Assembly: GCF_002995805.1 (NCBI RefSeq)
Contig: NZ_PVXL01000072.1
Location: 1-64,000 of the forward strand
From: Neomoorella stamsii
GTDB taxonomy: Bacteria; Bacillota; DSM-521; Neomoorellales; Neomoorellaceae
Length of the DNA: 64,000 bases
Direction: 5' to 3'
Every line of letters begins with the position of its first letter. The stretch's first letter is position 1. A program made the position numbers and the translations under genes. Shown piece by piece: positions 43,467 to 52,010 of this stretch. Under the pieces are notes generated by a model. It was given only the letters and a program-made list of their open reading frames with translations. It was not told where the DNA came from and ran no database searches.

Positions 43467-44138
43467 TTATGCGCCTCCTTGATTGAGTAATCTGATAAGT
43501 TCTTCTTTCATTTGCGTTACGGCCAAATTGGCAGTTCGTTGGGCAATCGACAGGACAAACCACTTCGGCGCCGGATCATCGGCCTGGTGGTCGCTTGATA
43601 TTTTCAGCTTGTCCCGCGCCCACTCCATAATGAGTTCTTTCCAGGGTTCCGGCGTTGGCGGTTCTGGCGCTGGCGGCCTGCTCAACGCTGCCCGGATAGC
43701 CCCCACATCCAGGCTGCCGGGGCAGTCGGTCTGGTCCACTTCTTTGTGGGCTAGTATCCTATCCGGCGTAATCGGATACCGCCGCATCAAATCTTTAATA
43801 AGCCCATATAGGGCCAGCATCTGGGCGCTGGTAGGCTTACCCTGGATAAAGTCCCCTACCAGGCAGATCCCTACGCTGTCATTATTCCGGCCAGACGCAT
43901 GGGCGCCGGTAAAGAAGATATTACGGCCTTCCTGGATCTCGCCGTCCGGGCCGCCGTTACCATTACAAATGACGTAGTGGTAGCCGATGTCGGCCCACCC
44001 CTTGTTGTGGATATGATAATCACGGAAAATGGCCACGTTGCCATTAGGCGTCCCGGAATGGTGGATAACGATGTAACGGATATCCTCCGGGCTACGCCGG
44101 GCCATCATTACCGCTTCAGGAACGTTGGCAACGGTCAC
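43467..44138 (-). CDS. N-acetylmuramoyl-L-alanine amidase (endolysin)
   Basis: 223 residues, Amidase_2/PGRP fold. Zinc ligands are visible: YIVIHHSGTP (His), HIHNKGWADIGYHYVI, and the later TDCPG (Cys). It cuts the amide bond between muramic acid and the stem peptide. A helical C-terminal tail follows the catalytic domain, replacing a usual wall-binding repeat. GTG start with GGAGGTGATC upstream. Confidence 0.93.
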   Translation of the reverse strand: MTVANVPEAVMMARRSPEDIRYIVIHHSGTPNGNVAIFRDYHIHNKGWADIGYHYVICNGNGGPDGEIQEGRNIFFTGAHASGRNNDSVGICLVGDFIQGKPTSAQMLALYGLIKDLMRRYPITPDRILAHKEVDQTDCPGSLDVGAIRAALSRPPAPEPPTPEPWKELIMEWARDKLKISSDHQADDPAPKWFVLSIAQRTANLAVTQMKEELIRLLNQGGA

Positions 44139-44144
44139 GGCCGA

Positions 44145-44348
44145 TCACCTCCCAATAAGGCGCAAAAATAAATCTAGCGCCAGGCCGCCGCAGATGCCTA
44201 TCAGCCAGAAATAGAGCTTATCAAATTTCGCCTCTATGTTTTGTATACTGCCGTTCTGCCTGGCCTGATAAGCCTCCACGTTTTCCACCCTTTCTTCCAG
44301 CCTTGCCACAGCCACTTCTAATGCCACCACCCTTTCTTCGGTATTCAA
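44145..44348 (-). CDS. XhlA-like membrane-anchored coiled-coil protein
   Basis: 67 residues: a heptad coil (EERVVALEVAVARLEERVENV) and a C-terminal membrane helix (FWLIGICGGLALDLFL). This layout matches XhlA-type proteins of PBSX-like phages, which act with the holin in lysis. Confidence 0.82.
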   Translation of the reverse strand: MNTEERVVALEVAVARLEERVENVEAYQARQNGSIQNIEAKFDKLYFWLIGICGGLALDLFLRLIGR

Positions 44349-44364
44349 CCGGGGTACCCCCTCT

Positions 44365-45354
44365 CTATCTGGTCAGTGTTATCTTTCGCTCTCCTTCATT
44401 CCACATTACTTTCCAGCCAAGTACCTCGGCTAAAAATCGCAACGGTACCAGGGTCCGCTTTGAACCGGCATCAATTACCGGCGGCTGATCCAGGATAACT
44501 TCCTCCCCGTCCACCAGGGCACGGGTGCTGTCTATCCAGAGCACAACCTCGCTGGCCGGTTTGGGCGGGATAATTACGTCTACCGAGGACCAGGCCTCCA
44601 TAAAATACGGCATACCTATATCACTACGATAGGTCAAAAAGTCGTAAGGCAGCCAACCGTAGCCGTTATCTCCCCAACCCGGGCCCCAGGAATTAGCTAA
44701 ACGGAGGAAGCCTTTCCGGGTAACGCCGTTCTTATAGGTATGGGCGAGGTTGTCATCCCACCCATCCAGGAGGATGGCGTGACCGCCGCGCCAGCGGCCT
44801 TCCGGGAGGTCGATAAACCCGCCCGGCTCGCACTCGATAAAGTTGTCGCAAACAAAGACGGCAGCCAGAACGGGGCCGTCGCGCATGATGGCCGTTTTTA
44901 TCTCCTCTAGGGTCTGGATCCGGGCATATACCCCTATCTGGAACTGCTTGGCCTCGGTGACGGCGGCCTCTGGCACCGGCGGCAAGGGGTTCGCCATAAG
45001 GCTGTATGGTAGGGTTTGCTCCTTGCAGGCGCCGGTATTTTTTAGTACCGCCATAGCCACCCGTGGGTAAGTACCCTCCTGGTTAGGTATCCCGTCCTGC
45101 TGCTTGCACAGGGCGTAAATAAAGAGAGGGCTAAACCTGTAGCCCCTGGACGGATAGTTGACCGACTCCTGCCGGTCCTTAACGCCAGCAGCTGCCTGGC
45201 CCACGCAAGTGCCCCATTTACCCTGGTCCCGGACCGGCAGCCGGGGCCAGAAGAATGATGCCGGCAATTCCGGCGCCGCAACCATCTGCGAATAGATATA
45301 GTCCCGGGGATCCGGGGGTGATTGGATTGCGCCGGGCACGAATTGGAAACCCAT
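44365..45354 (-). CDS. Papain-like (C1) cysteine protease with copper-amine-oxidase-N-like C-terminus
   Basis: 329 residues from the ATG at 45354 (GGGAGGGG upstream). The C1 protease domain has the active Cys in RDQGKWGTCVGQAAA, His in GGHAILLDGWDD and Asn in LANSWGPGWGDNG. The C-terminal ~60 residues (PPVIDAGSKRTLVPLRFLAE, VLGW) are the 'copper amine oxidase N-terminal' repeat common in Gram-positive surface proteins. No signal peptide is seen. Located between tail-fibre and lysis genes behind its own terminator-bounded segment. Possible role: cleaving host or phage proteins on entry or release. Unusual for this position. Confidence 0.88.
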   Translation of the reverse strand: MGFQFVPGAIQSPPDPRDYIYSQMVAAPELPASFFWPRLPVRDQGKWGTCVGQAAAGVKDRQESVNYPSRGYRFSPLFIYALCKQQDGIPNQEGTYPRVAMAVLKNTGACKEQTLPYSLMANPLPPVPEAAVTEAKQFQIGVYARIQTLEEIKTAIMRDGPVLAAVFVCDNFIECEPGGFIDLPEGRWRGGHAILLDGWDDNLAHTYKNGVTRKGFLRLANSWGPGWGDNGYGWLPYDFLTYRSDIGMPYFMEAWSSVDVIIPPKPASEVVLWIDSTRALVDGEEVILDQPPVIDAGSKRTLVPLRFLAEVLGWKVMWNEGERKITLTR

Positions 45355-45393
45355 GTTCTCCCCTCCCAAAATATAAGCCGCCCCACGGCGGCC

Positions 45394-45425
45394 AAAACTT
45401 AGGCCCCCATACCGGGGGCCTAAAT
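45394..45425 (-). terminator. Intrinsic terminator between tail-fibre genes and protease
   Basis: On the minus strand TTAGGCCCCC, loop and GGGGGCCTAA form a hairpin followed by GTTTT, located between the 45457 gene and the protease gene. Confidence 0.8.
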
Positions 45426-45456
45426 TGTCAGACATACACATTTAAGTCCAAATGTC

Positions 45457-45627
45457 TTATACCTTCGGCTTCATAACAGCCTTTTCCAAAGCCGCTACCC
45501 TCGCTTCCAAAGAAGCAAAGCGAGCCTCAATCTGCTCTTCCTTTGTTAACTCACGTTCAACTACTGTTACCTTAACCTCTTTGTTCCCATGTTTACGTTT
45601 TTCTTCACGTTCAACCTTAATCTTCAT
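45457..45627 (-). CDS. Small charged coiled-coil phage protein
   Basis: 56 residues from the ATG at 45627 (GGAGG about 10 bp upstream), overlapping the previous stop. Highly charged, with a C-terminal heptad stretch (ARFASLEARVAALEKAV). Function unknown; small proteins of this kind often follow tail fibre genes. Confidence 0.7.
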   Translation of the reverse strand: MKIKVEREEKRKHGNKEVKVTVVERELTKEEQIEARFASLEARVAALEKAVMKPKV

Positions 45628-46094
45628 TGCACCATTACCTCCACCGTGGCAGTTCCGCAATTGACACTAGAAACAATGATTCTGTATGTCCCCGCCTGGG
45701 CGAAAGCATAGGCATGGCTGGCCTGCCCGTTGGTGATGGGTTCTGTATATGCCGTGCCGCCTTCAACTTGGAAAATTACCTCCGTATCGGGTGCGCCGTC
45801 TGGCAAAGTGGCCGTAACTACTACCGTCTCATTAACTGTGGCAGGATTCGGGGAAGCGGTTGCGGTCAAGTCAGGGTAGTGGTTGTTAATAACTCGCTCT
45901 ATTTCGGCGATTTGCTCAGGTGTTAGGTCGTCGGGCACGTCGAGGTAAACGGTCTGGCCATTGCCCTGTAGTAGCAAGATGGCTTCACGTTCTTCATCTG
46001 CACGCACAATCGGCTGTAAAAACGACAGTTGGAGAAGCTCGGCATGGAGCTTCGATAACTTGTGTGGCCTGTCATATATCAACTTCATCAGCAC
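45624..46094 (-). CDS. Phage protein with Ig-like C-terminal domain
   Basis: 156 residues. The N-terminal ~80 residues are helical and mixed; the C-terminal ~80 form an Ig-like beta domain (TVNETVVVTATLPDGAPDTE, GTYRIIVSSVNCGTATVEVM). Located after the tail fibre. Possibly a fibre accessory or adhesion component. GTG start with GGAGGG 8 bp upstream. Confidence 0.75.
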   Translation of the reverse strand: MLMKLIYDRPHKLSKLHAELLQLSFLQPIVRADEEREAILLLQGNGQTVYLDVPDDLTPEQIAEIERVINNHYPDLTATASPNPATVNETVVVTATLPDGAPDTEVIFQVEGGTAYTEPITNGQASHAYAFAQAGTYRIIVSSVNCGTATVEVMVQ

Positions 46095-46108
46095 GATATA
46101 ATCCCTCC

Positions 46109-47026
46109 TTATGCCACACGGACTGCGGCGAAATATGTGTATGTGGAGGCAACCTGTGTATCTCGTGCATTCGAGCTATATCCATAGATTTCTACATAAT
46201 CGCCAGCGGCAAGCTTGAGCAGTACAGTGCCCCCTACAGAATCCTCGTCTACTGCTCCAATCGGACCTTGTTTCAAGCGCGAATGCGCCGCACCATTCAC
46301 GTATACTGCTGCTGCATGATTTTCGCCATCTAACCCACCAGCAAAATGCACGCGGGCAGATACGATATAAATACCTCCAGTTGGGGCAATGAACTGATAT
46401 TCAGCGTTGTCGTAAACGTTGCCTTGGTCGTAATTCTCCGTCTGGAATGCAATTTTCGTCCATGTTGCCGCGGCAAGAGATTGCGCCGTTGACTGGTACG
46501 CCCGAAACGCAGGCCAGTTTGCTGTGGCGAACGCGCTCGGGTCAATCTGCGGCCCATCCCCCGCCGCCCCAGTGTGCTTGTGGCCGGTGGTGGGGTCAAA
46601 ATGGCTGGGGATATTGTGCGCCGCATCATCGGCCAAATGCGCAGCAAAATCAGTTTGGGCAGCAGCTCCTATATCGGCTGGGGCCAGGGCGTCCGCGCCA
46701 CCCGTGGCGTGGGTAGTTTTATGGGCGCTCGGCGTAAAGCTGGCCGGCTTGCCGTCAATGTCGCCCCACTTCACCACGCCTACCTTCTGCCAGGCCGTGC
46801 CAGTATCGCGATAGATCATCTGCGTATCCGTGGCCACGTAGAGACGGCCGGCAGTGCCTGGGGCGGGTTTTTCGGCGTCCAGGCCAGCCTGAATGGTCGG
46901 CACGCCGCCCATGTCGCCGACGGCCTTCTGATCAATTATGTCCCAGTTCTCGTTGAAGGCCGCCCTGGAAACCGTCTCATTACCTAGGGGCTTTTTAATC
47001 CCCAGTTTAGGCGTAAGTTCCGGCAT
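46109..47026 (-). CDS. Phage tail fibre protein with C1q-like tip
   Basis: 305 residues. The N-terminus is of the tail-fibre attachment type (TPKLGIKKPLGNETVSRAAF, NENWDII). The middle has a short DPTTGHKHTGAAGDGPQIDP motif seen in many fibres. The C-terminal ~130 residues look like a C1q/TNF-like trimeric beta domain (GGIYIVSARVHF, HAAAVYVNGA, GDYVEIYGYSSN). It probably carries receptor binding. Follows the DUF2313 gene by 1 bp. Confidence 0.88.
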   Translation of the reverse strand: MPELTPKLGIKKPLGNETVSRAAFNENWDIIDQKAVGDMGGVPTIQAGLDAEKPAPGTAGRLYVATDTQMIYRDTGTAWQKVGVVKWGDIDGKPASFTPSAHKTTHATGGADALAPADIGAAAQTDFAAHLADDAAHNIPSHFDPTTGHKHTGAAGDGPQIDPSAFATANWPAFRAYQSTAQSLAAATWTKIAFQTENYDQGNVYDNAEYQFIAPTGGIYIVSARVHFAGGLDGENHAAAVYVNGAAHSRLKQGPIGAVDEDSVGGTVLLKLAAGDYVEIYGYSSNARDTQVASTYTYFAAVRVA

Positions 47027-47027
47027 C

Positions 47028-47603
47028 CTAATCCCTCACCTCCAATTGATCCCACGTTAGGGCCAGAGAATCAAATTGATCCCAGGTCTCTTGTTTTTTG
47101 TCCCATTCATCCCAGAGGAAATAATTAAACTCGTATAAGATATCCAGGTGCGCCGGTACAACCGTCCGGACCGCCGCTTTGAGATCATCCAGGTTAGGCG
47201 GCACGCCGGTAGTGTCCACGAAATGCACCGTGATAGTGTAGGCCGCGTGGTCTTCTACGATGTCGATGGCACCCTTGTCATAGGCCTCGGCCACCTGCTT
47301 GACGACCGAAATCGTGGCCGTCCCGTACCCTCGCAGCCGTGAAATAATCTTATCTTGCCGTTCGACTTCCGGCTGGTCGGGTGTGACCGGCAGGCCGACC
47401 TCTTCCTCCCAGCGGTCTAGGCCCCAAGTGGCCGTGCGAACATAAAACTGGTCCAGCACCTCATCCAGGGCCTGGCGGAGCTTGTCAAATTCAGCTCCTT
47501 CCGCCTGGAGGATGGCCCGCATGATCCGGCTGGTTTCATAGTAGCGGGGCAGGTAGGTAAGCATCTCCTGCCCCCGGGTGCTGGTTATCGGGTAGTCGCT
47601 CAT
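47028..47603 (-). CDS. DUF2313/YmfQ-like baseplate protein
   Basis: 191 residues, matching the gp48/YmfQ group next to baseplate J (MLTYLPRYYETSRIMRAILQ, LDQFYVRTATWGLDRWEEEV). Belongs to the tail baseplate and fibre attachment. Overlaps xkdT by 4 bp. Confidence 0.88.
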   Translation of the reverse strand: MSDYPITSTRGQEMLTYLPRYYETSRIMRAILQAEGAEFDKLRQALDEVLDQFYVRTATWGLDRWEEEVGLPVTPDQPEVERQDKIISRLRGYGTATISVVKQVAEAYDKGAIDIVEDHAAYTITVHFVDTTGVPPNLDDLKAAVRTVVPAHLDILYEFNYFLWDEWDKKQETWDQFDSLALTWDQLEVRD

Positions 47604-49168
47604 GTCAGGTTAACACTCCCCACCACAGCTACTTCTTGGTCACCCACTGTTACATTGGCCGTGCCTCCGTTGACCAACAGGTTCTGATAGTCTGTTACCC
47701 CTGGGGTATCAAGGATAGCCTGGCCTATGCGAACGTAGCGAACATCATTGTCGCTGGTGAAGGCCAGGGATTTGATATAAGCCGCAATATTATCCCGGAC
47801 TGCACTTTTAACGCTATCGGCATTATATCCGGCAGCGATGGTCAGGGTGGCCGAAACGTTAATCAGTACCGCCGTTGCCGGCTCCACGGTTACCCGAGCG
47901 CCCACCGGGGCCTTGCCTTCGCCGGTATCCTTGCTAAAGGCGCTACGGTAAATTCCCCGGTCCACCCAAACTGTGGTCGTCGTGTCTGTAGTAAGCCGTG
48001 TTATTCTTAGTTCTATTTGGTCCTGGCCATTCCAGTAGAACTCTACAGTCTTATTCCCAAAGCTGGTAGCCAGATCGCTGGCCTTAAGAGTTACCACGGC
48101 ATCTACTGTTCCGCTTGGCCTAGTCTTCGCCCAGGCCGCCGCCGACACATTCCATATCCCTATCTGAAGCAAATCTGCCGTCCCGGTATTATCATCCACC
48201 TTCACCCGCACCCGGGCCTGCCAGATGCCGGGCTGCTGGAGGAGAGCCTGCAGGCTAGAGTGGGTGATGGTCCCGGCTCCGGTAGCGTCGTAGACCATCT
48301 TCACGCTGTCGCCAGTATCATCAGTCAGCGTGGTGTCTACGCTAACCCCATAGCCGCCCAGGGACATGTTTTCTGCCTCGGCTTCATTCGCCCAGGGCGG
48401 GGCAATGTAGTTCTGTACCTCGTCCACTAGAGCCTGATCCGCGGGCTCCTTATTCGTGTTGATTATTGCTATGCTCACCGTGCCAGGACCGTCTCGGACA
48501 GGGATAACCGATACTCCGCCAACTCCCGGCACCTCCATTGCCCAATTAACATAGTCTGCCTTATTCCCGCCTGCGCTGGGCGACCGCACCCGCTGGAGGT
48601 AGCGGGCTAAAAGGGAAGCATCATCCTCTTCGTCCAGGCCCCCTGTGGCAGGTTCCGGATTATCAATTCCAGTGATGCCAGGATATGTTTCATACAGCAT
48701 TGTAATAGTGTGTGCAGCCACGTTTCCTTGTGAGCCCGGTTCTTGTGCTCTTGCCGTTCCTGCGCCTGTTCCATCCGGACCAATTTCTATATCACTTTCA
48801 GTTACGAATCCTACCGCAGGCGCCGCTTCACTTGATTGAGTGCCTACAGGATGGCCTGCTGGCAAGATTGTGCCGGGCTCACCGGTTAACACCACGGGGG
48901 CCGTAGAATATGTTGCCGGCCGGCGGGTGATGCCGTGCTCTTCGCAGCGCAGGTCGAGGTACTGCCCAAAGGTGGTAGAGGCAAACCCGCGTTCCAGAAC
49001 CTGCTGCGCCCATATCGCGGCAAGGGCAAGCTCGATGGCCGCCGGGGAAAGGGCGTCCCAAATAAAACTGCCTTCCGACTTATCCAGGTCAGAAGGCAGA
49101 GTATCAAGCATGCGCTGGAGAATGGTTTCATACGTCTGGTCTGTTAAATACTCTGGAAGGTCAGCCAC
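47600..49168 (-). CDS. xkdT: Baseplate J-like protein (XkdT type) with inserted beta domain
   Basis: 522 residues. The family core is at the N-terminus (EYLTDQTYETILQRMLDTLP, YLDLRCEEHGITRRPATYST, GSQGNVAAHTI) and C-terminus (VRYVRIGQAILDTPGVTDYQ, NLLVNGG). Usual members are about 350 residues. Here about 130 beta-rich residues from near 265 to 390 are inserted (ARVRVKVDDNTGTADLLQIG, VDAVVTLKASDLA, VEFYWNGQDQIELRI), resembling a carbohydrate-binding-like sandwich. Confidence 0.9.
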   Translation of the reverse strand: MADLPEYLTDQTYETILQRMLDTLPSDLDKSEGSFIWDALSPAAIELALAAIWAQQVLERGFASTTFGQYLDLRCEEHGITRRPATYSTAPVVLTGEPGTILPAGHPVGTQSSEAAPAVGFVTESDIEIGPDGTGAGTARAQEPGSQGNVAAHTITMLYETYPGITGIDNPEPATGGLDEEDDASLLARYLQRVRSPSAGGNKADYVNWAMEVPGVGGVSVIPVRDGPGTVSIAIINTNKEPADQALVDEVQNYIAPPWANEAEAENMSLGGYGVSVDTTLTDDTGDSVKMVYDATGAGTITHSSLQALLQQPGIWQARVRVKVDDNTGTADLLQIGIWNVSAAAWAKTRPSGTVDAVVTLKASDLATSFGNKTVEFYWNGQDQIELRITRLTTDTTTTVWVDRGIYRSAFSKDTGEGKAPVGARVTVEPATAVLINVSATLTIAAGYNADSVKSAVRDNIAAYIKSLAFTSDNDVRYVRIGQAILDTPGVTDYQNLLVNGGTANVTVGDQEVAVVGSVNLT

Positions 49169-49607
49169 TTATCTTCACCTCCAGCCTTTCGGGAGTACCG
49201 ATAACCGGGACCACTGTAAAGGCTACTGTTACTTCATCCCCATACCAGTCGAAAGAAAAATCACGTACCATCTCGGTCCTGGGGTCTGCGAGCAGGGCTT
49301 CGGTAATTACCCGTTCCAATTCTGCTTCTACCGCATTGCGGGAAGGTTGCCTCCGGGCCTGCTCCAGCTCGCAGCCATAACTGGGACCGTACACTAAATA
49401 GGCAAATCGCTCGGTAAGGACGGCCTTGACGCAATAATGAGCCCAAGCAGTATGGCCGTCGGTCTGCACCACCCGGCCGGCGCCGTCTACAACAAAGTCA
49501 CCTTTCTCAAAATCAAAGAACCAGCTCTTACCATATTTCGGCGCTGGCTCTGTTTGTTGCTGCTCTACAAGAGGCGGCACCTCGAAAGTAGGATATAAGC
49601 TCGGCAT
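49161..49607 (-). CDS. xkdS: DUF2634 baseplate protein (XkdS type)
   Basis: 148 residues from the ATG at 49607. Typical gp25-like baseplate wedge region: GYGCELEQAR-like LVYGPSYGCELEQARRQPSR, then IGTVITEALLADPRTEMV-like segment and FDWYGDEVTVAFTV. Overlaps xkdT by 8 bp and follows the DUF2577 gene. Confidence 0.9.
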   Translation of the reverse strand: MPSLYPTFEVPPLVEQQQTEPAPKYGKSWFFDFEKGDFVVDGAGRVVQTDGHTAWAHYCVKAVLTERFAYLVYGPSYGCELEQARRQPSRNAVEAELERVITEALLADPRTEMVRDFSFDWYGDEVTVAFTVVPVIGTPERLEVKISG

Positions 49608-50032
49608 CACGTCACCACCTTACACAGCACTACCGGGTCGGTACCATCATTCACCCAGGCCACAAGCACCCGGTCACCTGCCTTTAAACTAGCTTTGAGA
49701 TTAAGGTGGACATCCTGCACCTGACCAGGGTCCCCGGTCTGAAAGTCCAGCCGCTGGAGGCTGGAATAAGTGGTCGTACCTGGAATATCAGTCCCATCGC
49801 TGTTTACCGGAGAAGCCGTTTTCACCACCCGGGAAGCCTGGGGGATTTCTAACCGCATCAGCCAATCTGCAATTAAGTAATCCCCCGCGGGTATTGGTAC
49901 AGGAAACCTGTCTAACAATAAACTCATATCGGCCTGGATTGTTCCTAGTTCCAAAACATCTGGCCTTTGCGCCTGCTGGGCTATCCTTGATGCTATCACC
50001 TGTGCCAGTTTATTTATGCCGGTATTAGCCAA
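49607..50032 (-). CDS. xkdR: DUF2577 baseplate protein (XkdR type)
   Basis: 141 residues from the TTG at 50032 (GGAGG 9 bp upstream). This start is preferred over the longer frame that overlaps xkdQ by 41 bp. The N-terminus NKLAQVIASRIAQQAQRP and the C-terminal OB-like part (LKAGDRVLVAWVNDGTDPVV) fit the family that links hub and wedge. Confidence 0.88.
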   Translation of the reverse strand: MANTGINKLAQVIASRIAQQAQRPDVLELGTIQADMSLLLDRFPVPIPAGDYLIADWLMRLEIPQASRVVKTASPVNSDGTDIPGTTTYSSLQRLDFQTGDPGQVQDVHLNLKASLKAGDRVLVAWVNDGTDPVVLCKVVT

Positions 50033-51026
50033 CGTCCTCAACCTCCAGGGCCATGGTCCGATCATTTGCGTTGTGTACTATCCCAGCCACCAGGTAATAC
50101 CCGCTTATTGTCCCGGCAGTAATATGCACCTTATCACCACGACGCAGGAAAGGCAAATCAGGGGCCGAAATACGCCGTTTTTTTCTCGGCTGTCCCCGTT
50201 CGGCTAGTATATCCTGGGCCGCCGCCTTCGCCGCTGCCAGGTTGTCATATTGCTCTTTGTAGACCAGGTCCTGGAGCACTCCGAATTCAGTCCGGCCGTC
50301 GAGCATTGCCACGACCGGGGCACGGCCCTCTTTATCTTCGGCGCCCACTATTTTTACTCTGGTGACCAGATCCTCAATATCCTGCTGGTCTTCAACTTGC
50401 GCTACGTTATCATCTGCCCCAAAATGATAAACCGGGCTGTTCTGACCCGGTCTTATTATATCGATCTTTCCTTGTTTGCTCCGTACTATCCACTTACCCG
50501 CCCCGCGCTTTTTTGCCTGGTCCAGCACATCGAAAATCATATCGGCCAGAGTACGGCCCCGGAATACCTGTTTAGCCAATGCTGTGTCCGGGCCTTCTAC
50601 TGTTCCAAGCGGTATTTGCCAGGCTTTGGCTATGTCTTCGATTATTACCCGGGCCAGGGTCCCAGAAGAATAGTACCGATCATCTTTACTCTTGGCTAGG
50701 TAAATCAGAGGGTCATAGGCGGTTATGGTGAAGTGCCCCAGGGGGTCTGTCCGGTAATGCCAGTTAAAGATGGTGCCCCGGAAAACCTCCTGCCATCCTT
50801 CTCCCCATTCCGAAAGCAAAACCACCTGGCTGCCAAGCGGCATTTTTTGGTGTAACCATTCGCCGTCACTCATTTGCTTGTTTTGTATCTCCGCTTCAAG
50901 CCTAACGGCAAGTTCCCCGCTGTTCTCCTCCCAGGAGAGGGAACGTAAGGCCTCATAAAGCCGTATTTTATCACCGTTAGGCAGGATAACGGCAAGGTCA
51001 TACCTGATTTTTGCTACATCAATCAT
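50025..51026 (-). CDS. xkdQ: Baseplate hub protein (XkdQ/YqbQ type)
   Basis: 333 residues. Family features: SLSWEENSGELAVRLEAEIQ, FTITAYDPLIYLAKSKDDRY, SGTLARVIIEDIAKAWQIPL, VKIVGAEDKEGRAPVVA, and the C-terminal RRGDKVHITAGTISGYYLVA. It forms the hub under the tail tube. Gene order after xkdP is standard. Confidence 0.93.
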   Translation of the reverse strand: MIDVAKIRYDLAVILPNGDKIRLYEALRSLSWEENSGELAVRLEAEIQNKQMSDGEWLHQKMPLGSQVVLLSEWGEGWQEVFRGTIFNWHYRTDPLGHFTITAYDPLIYLAKSKDDRYYSSGTLARVIIEDIAKAWQIPLGTVEGPDTALAKQVFRGRTLADMIFDVLDQAKKRGAGKWIVRSKQGKIDIIRPGQNSPVYHFGADDNVAQVEDQQDIEDLVTRVKIVGAEDKEGRAPVVAMLDGRTEFGVLQDLVYKEQYDNLAAAKAAAQDILAERGQPRKKRRISAPDLPFLRRGDKVHITAGTISGYYLVAGIVHNANDRTMALEVEDVG

Positions 51027-51041
51027 CGCTTTTCCCGCCTC

Positions 51042-51701
51042 TTATACCGGGATTCTAAGGGTCTGCCCAGGGAAGATTAACGACGGGTCTTTGCCTATAA
51101 CACTTAAGTTTGCCTGATATATTTCCTTCCATCTTGACCCGTCGCCTAACGTCTTTTTAGCTATCGCCCAAAGGGTATCTCCGGGCTTAACTGTATAAGT
51201 TTTAGGCGGCGGTGGCGCTGGCCTGGCAGCAGTTTGCTGGCCGACTGACGCATTACCCAATTTAGCCTGCCTTTCCGCGTCGGTCATTACTATTAAATCC
51301 CGCGCCTGCACCAGCCGGATTGAGTACCAGCAGTCGCCGTAACCGCCCCGCCATTCGTGCTGGAAGCTGTCTTCGCCGTCGAAGTACACATCGTGATTGA
51401 TGGGCGTTTCAGTCACCAGTAGACGTACTTTCTCCCCGCTGGCACGTATGGCTGATATATCCCCTACGATATCTTTAGGCGGCCGCCAGGACTTGATGAA
51501 AGGAAGGTTTTTTCGGGCTTCCCCCGGGAAAAACCCCTCCCAGGAAAACCGGGTAGGCACTATGCCACGGGGAAGTGCGATGTCGCCAAGGGCGATGACC
51601 TCGAAAGTCTGCATTTTATTCCCGGTCTGGGCGGTTATGCGCTCCGGATTTATGGGGAAATGAATAAAGCGCCCGGAGGGCGCTATGAGGTAGAAGTCCA
51701 T
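51042..51701 (-). CDS. xkdP: LysM-domain tail protein (XkdP type)
   Basis: 219 residues. The N-terminal part matches XkdP (GRFIHFPINPERITAQTGNK, FSWEGFFPGEAR, RLVQARDLIVMTD). The C-terminus is a LysM module (YTVKPGDTLWAIAKKTLGDG) that can bind peptidoglycan. Likely couples the hub to cell-wall contact. Confidence 0.93.
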   Translation of the reverse strand: MDFYLIAPSGRFIHFPINPERITAQTGNKMQTFEVIALGDIALPRGIVPTRFSWEGFFPGEARKNLPFIKSWRPPKDIVGDISAIRASGEKVRLLVTETPINHDVYFDGEDSFQHEWRGGYGDCWYSIRLVQARDLIVMTDAERQAKLGNASVGQQTAARPAPPPPKTYTVKPGDTLWAIAKKTLGDGSRWKEIYQANLSVIGKDPSLIFPGQTLRIPV

Positions 51702-51791
51702 CTTTATTACATCCCCCTTAAAGGGAATATCTTCTTCCTGTGGAAATAGCTATTTGGTTGACTACTGTCTGACAGAAAGGGGGTGCAGTTT

Positions 51792-52010
51792 TTGGAGAGA
51801 CGCGTTATCGTTGAGGTTACTGGATATTGTCCCTATGTTGACGACAATCATAGCATTAGCGTCACCTGCGTAGAAACATTTTTCAGTAGGCGCCCTTCGC
51901 CAGTACGCCTTCCAACTAACTTCAAATGCAAATATGGATTGGAGTGTGGCCGCTCTAAAGAATGTCCGTTGTTTAAGGAAATTGAAGTTAACCCTTACTT
52001 GCTGATTTAG
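51792..52010 (+). CDS. Small cysteine-rich protein on the opposite strand
   Basis: 72 residues from the TTG at 51792, with AAAGGGGGTG 8 bp upstream; a GTG at 51783 is too close to that site. It has two cysteines early (GYCPYVDDNH, VTCVE) and a C-terminal cluster CKYGLECGRSKECP, suggesting a metal-binding or disulphide fold. Its 3' end overlaps the end of the convergent gene at 51988. Unknown function; expressed independently of the late operon. Confidence 0.72.
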   Translation: MERRVIVEVTGYCPYVDDNHSISVTCVETFFSRRPSPVRLPTNFKCKYGLECGRSKECPLFKEIEVNPYLLI

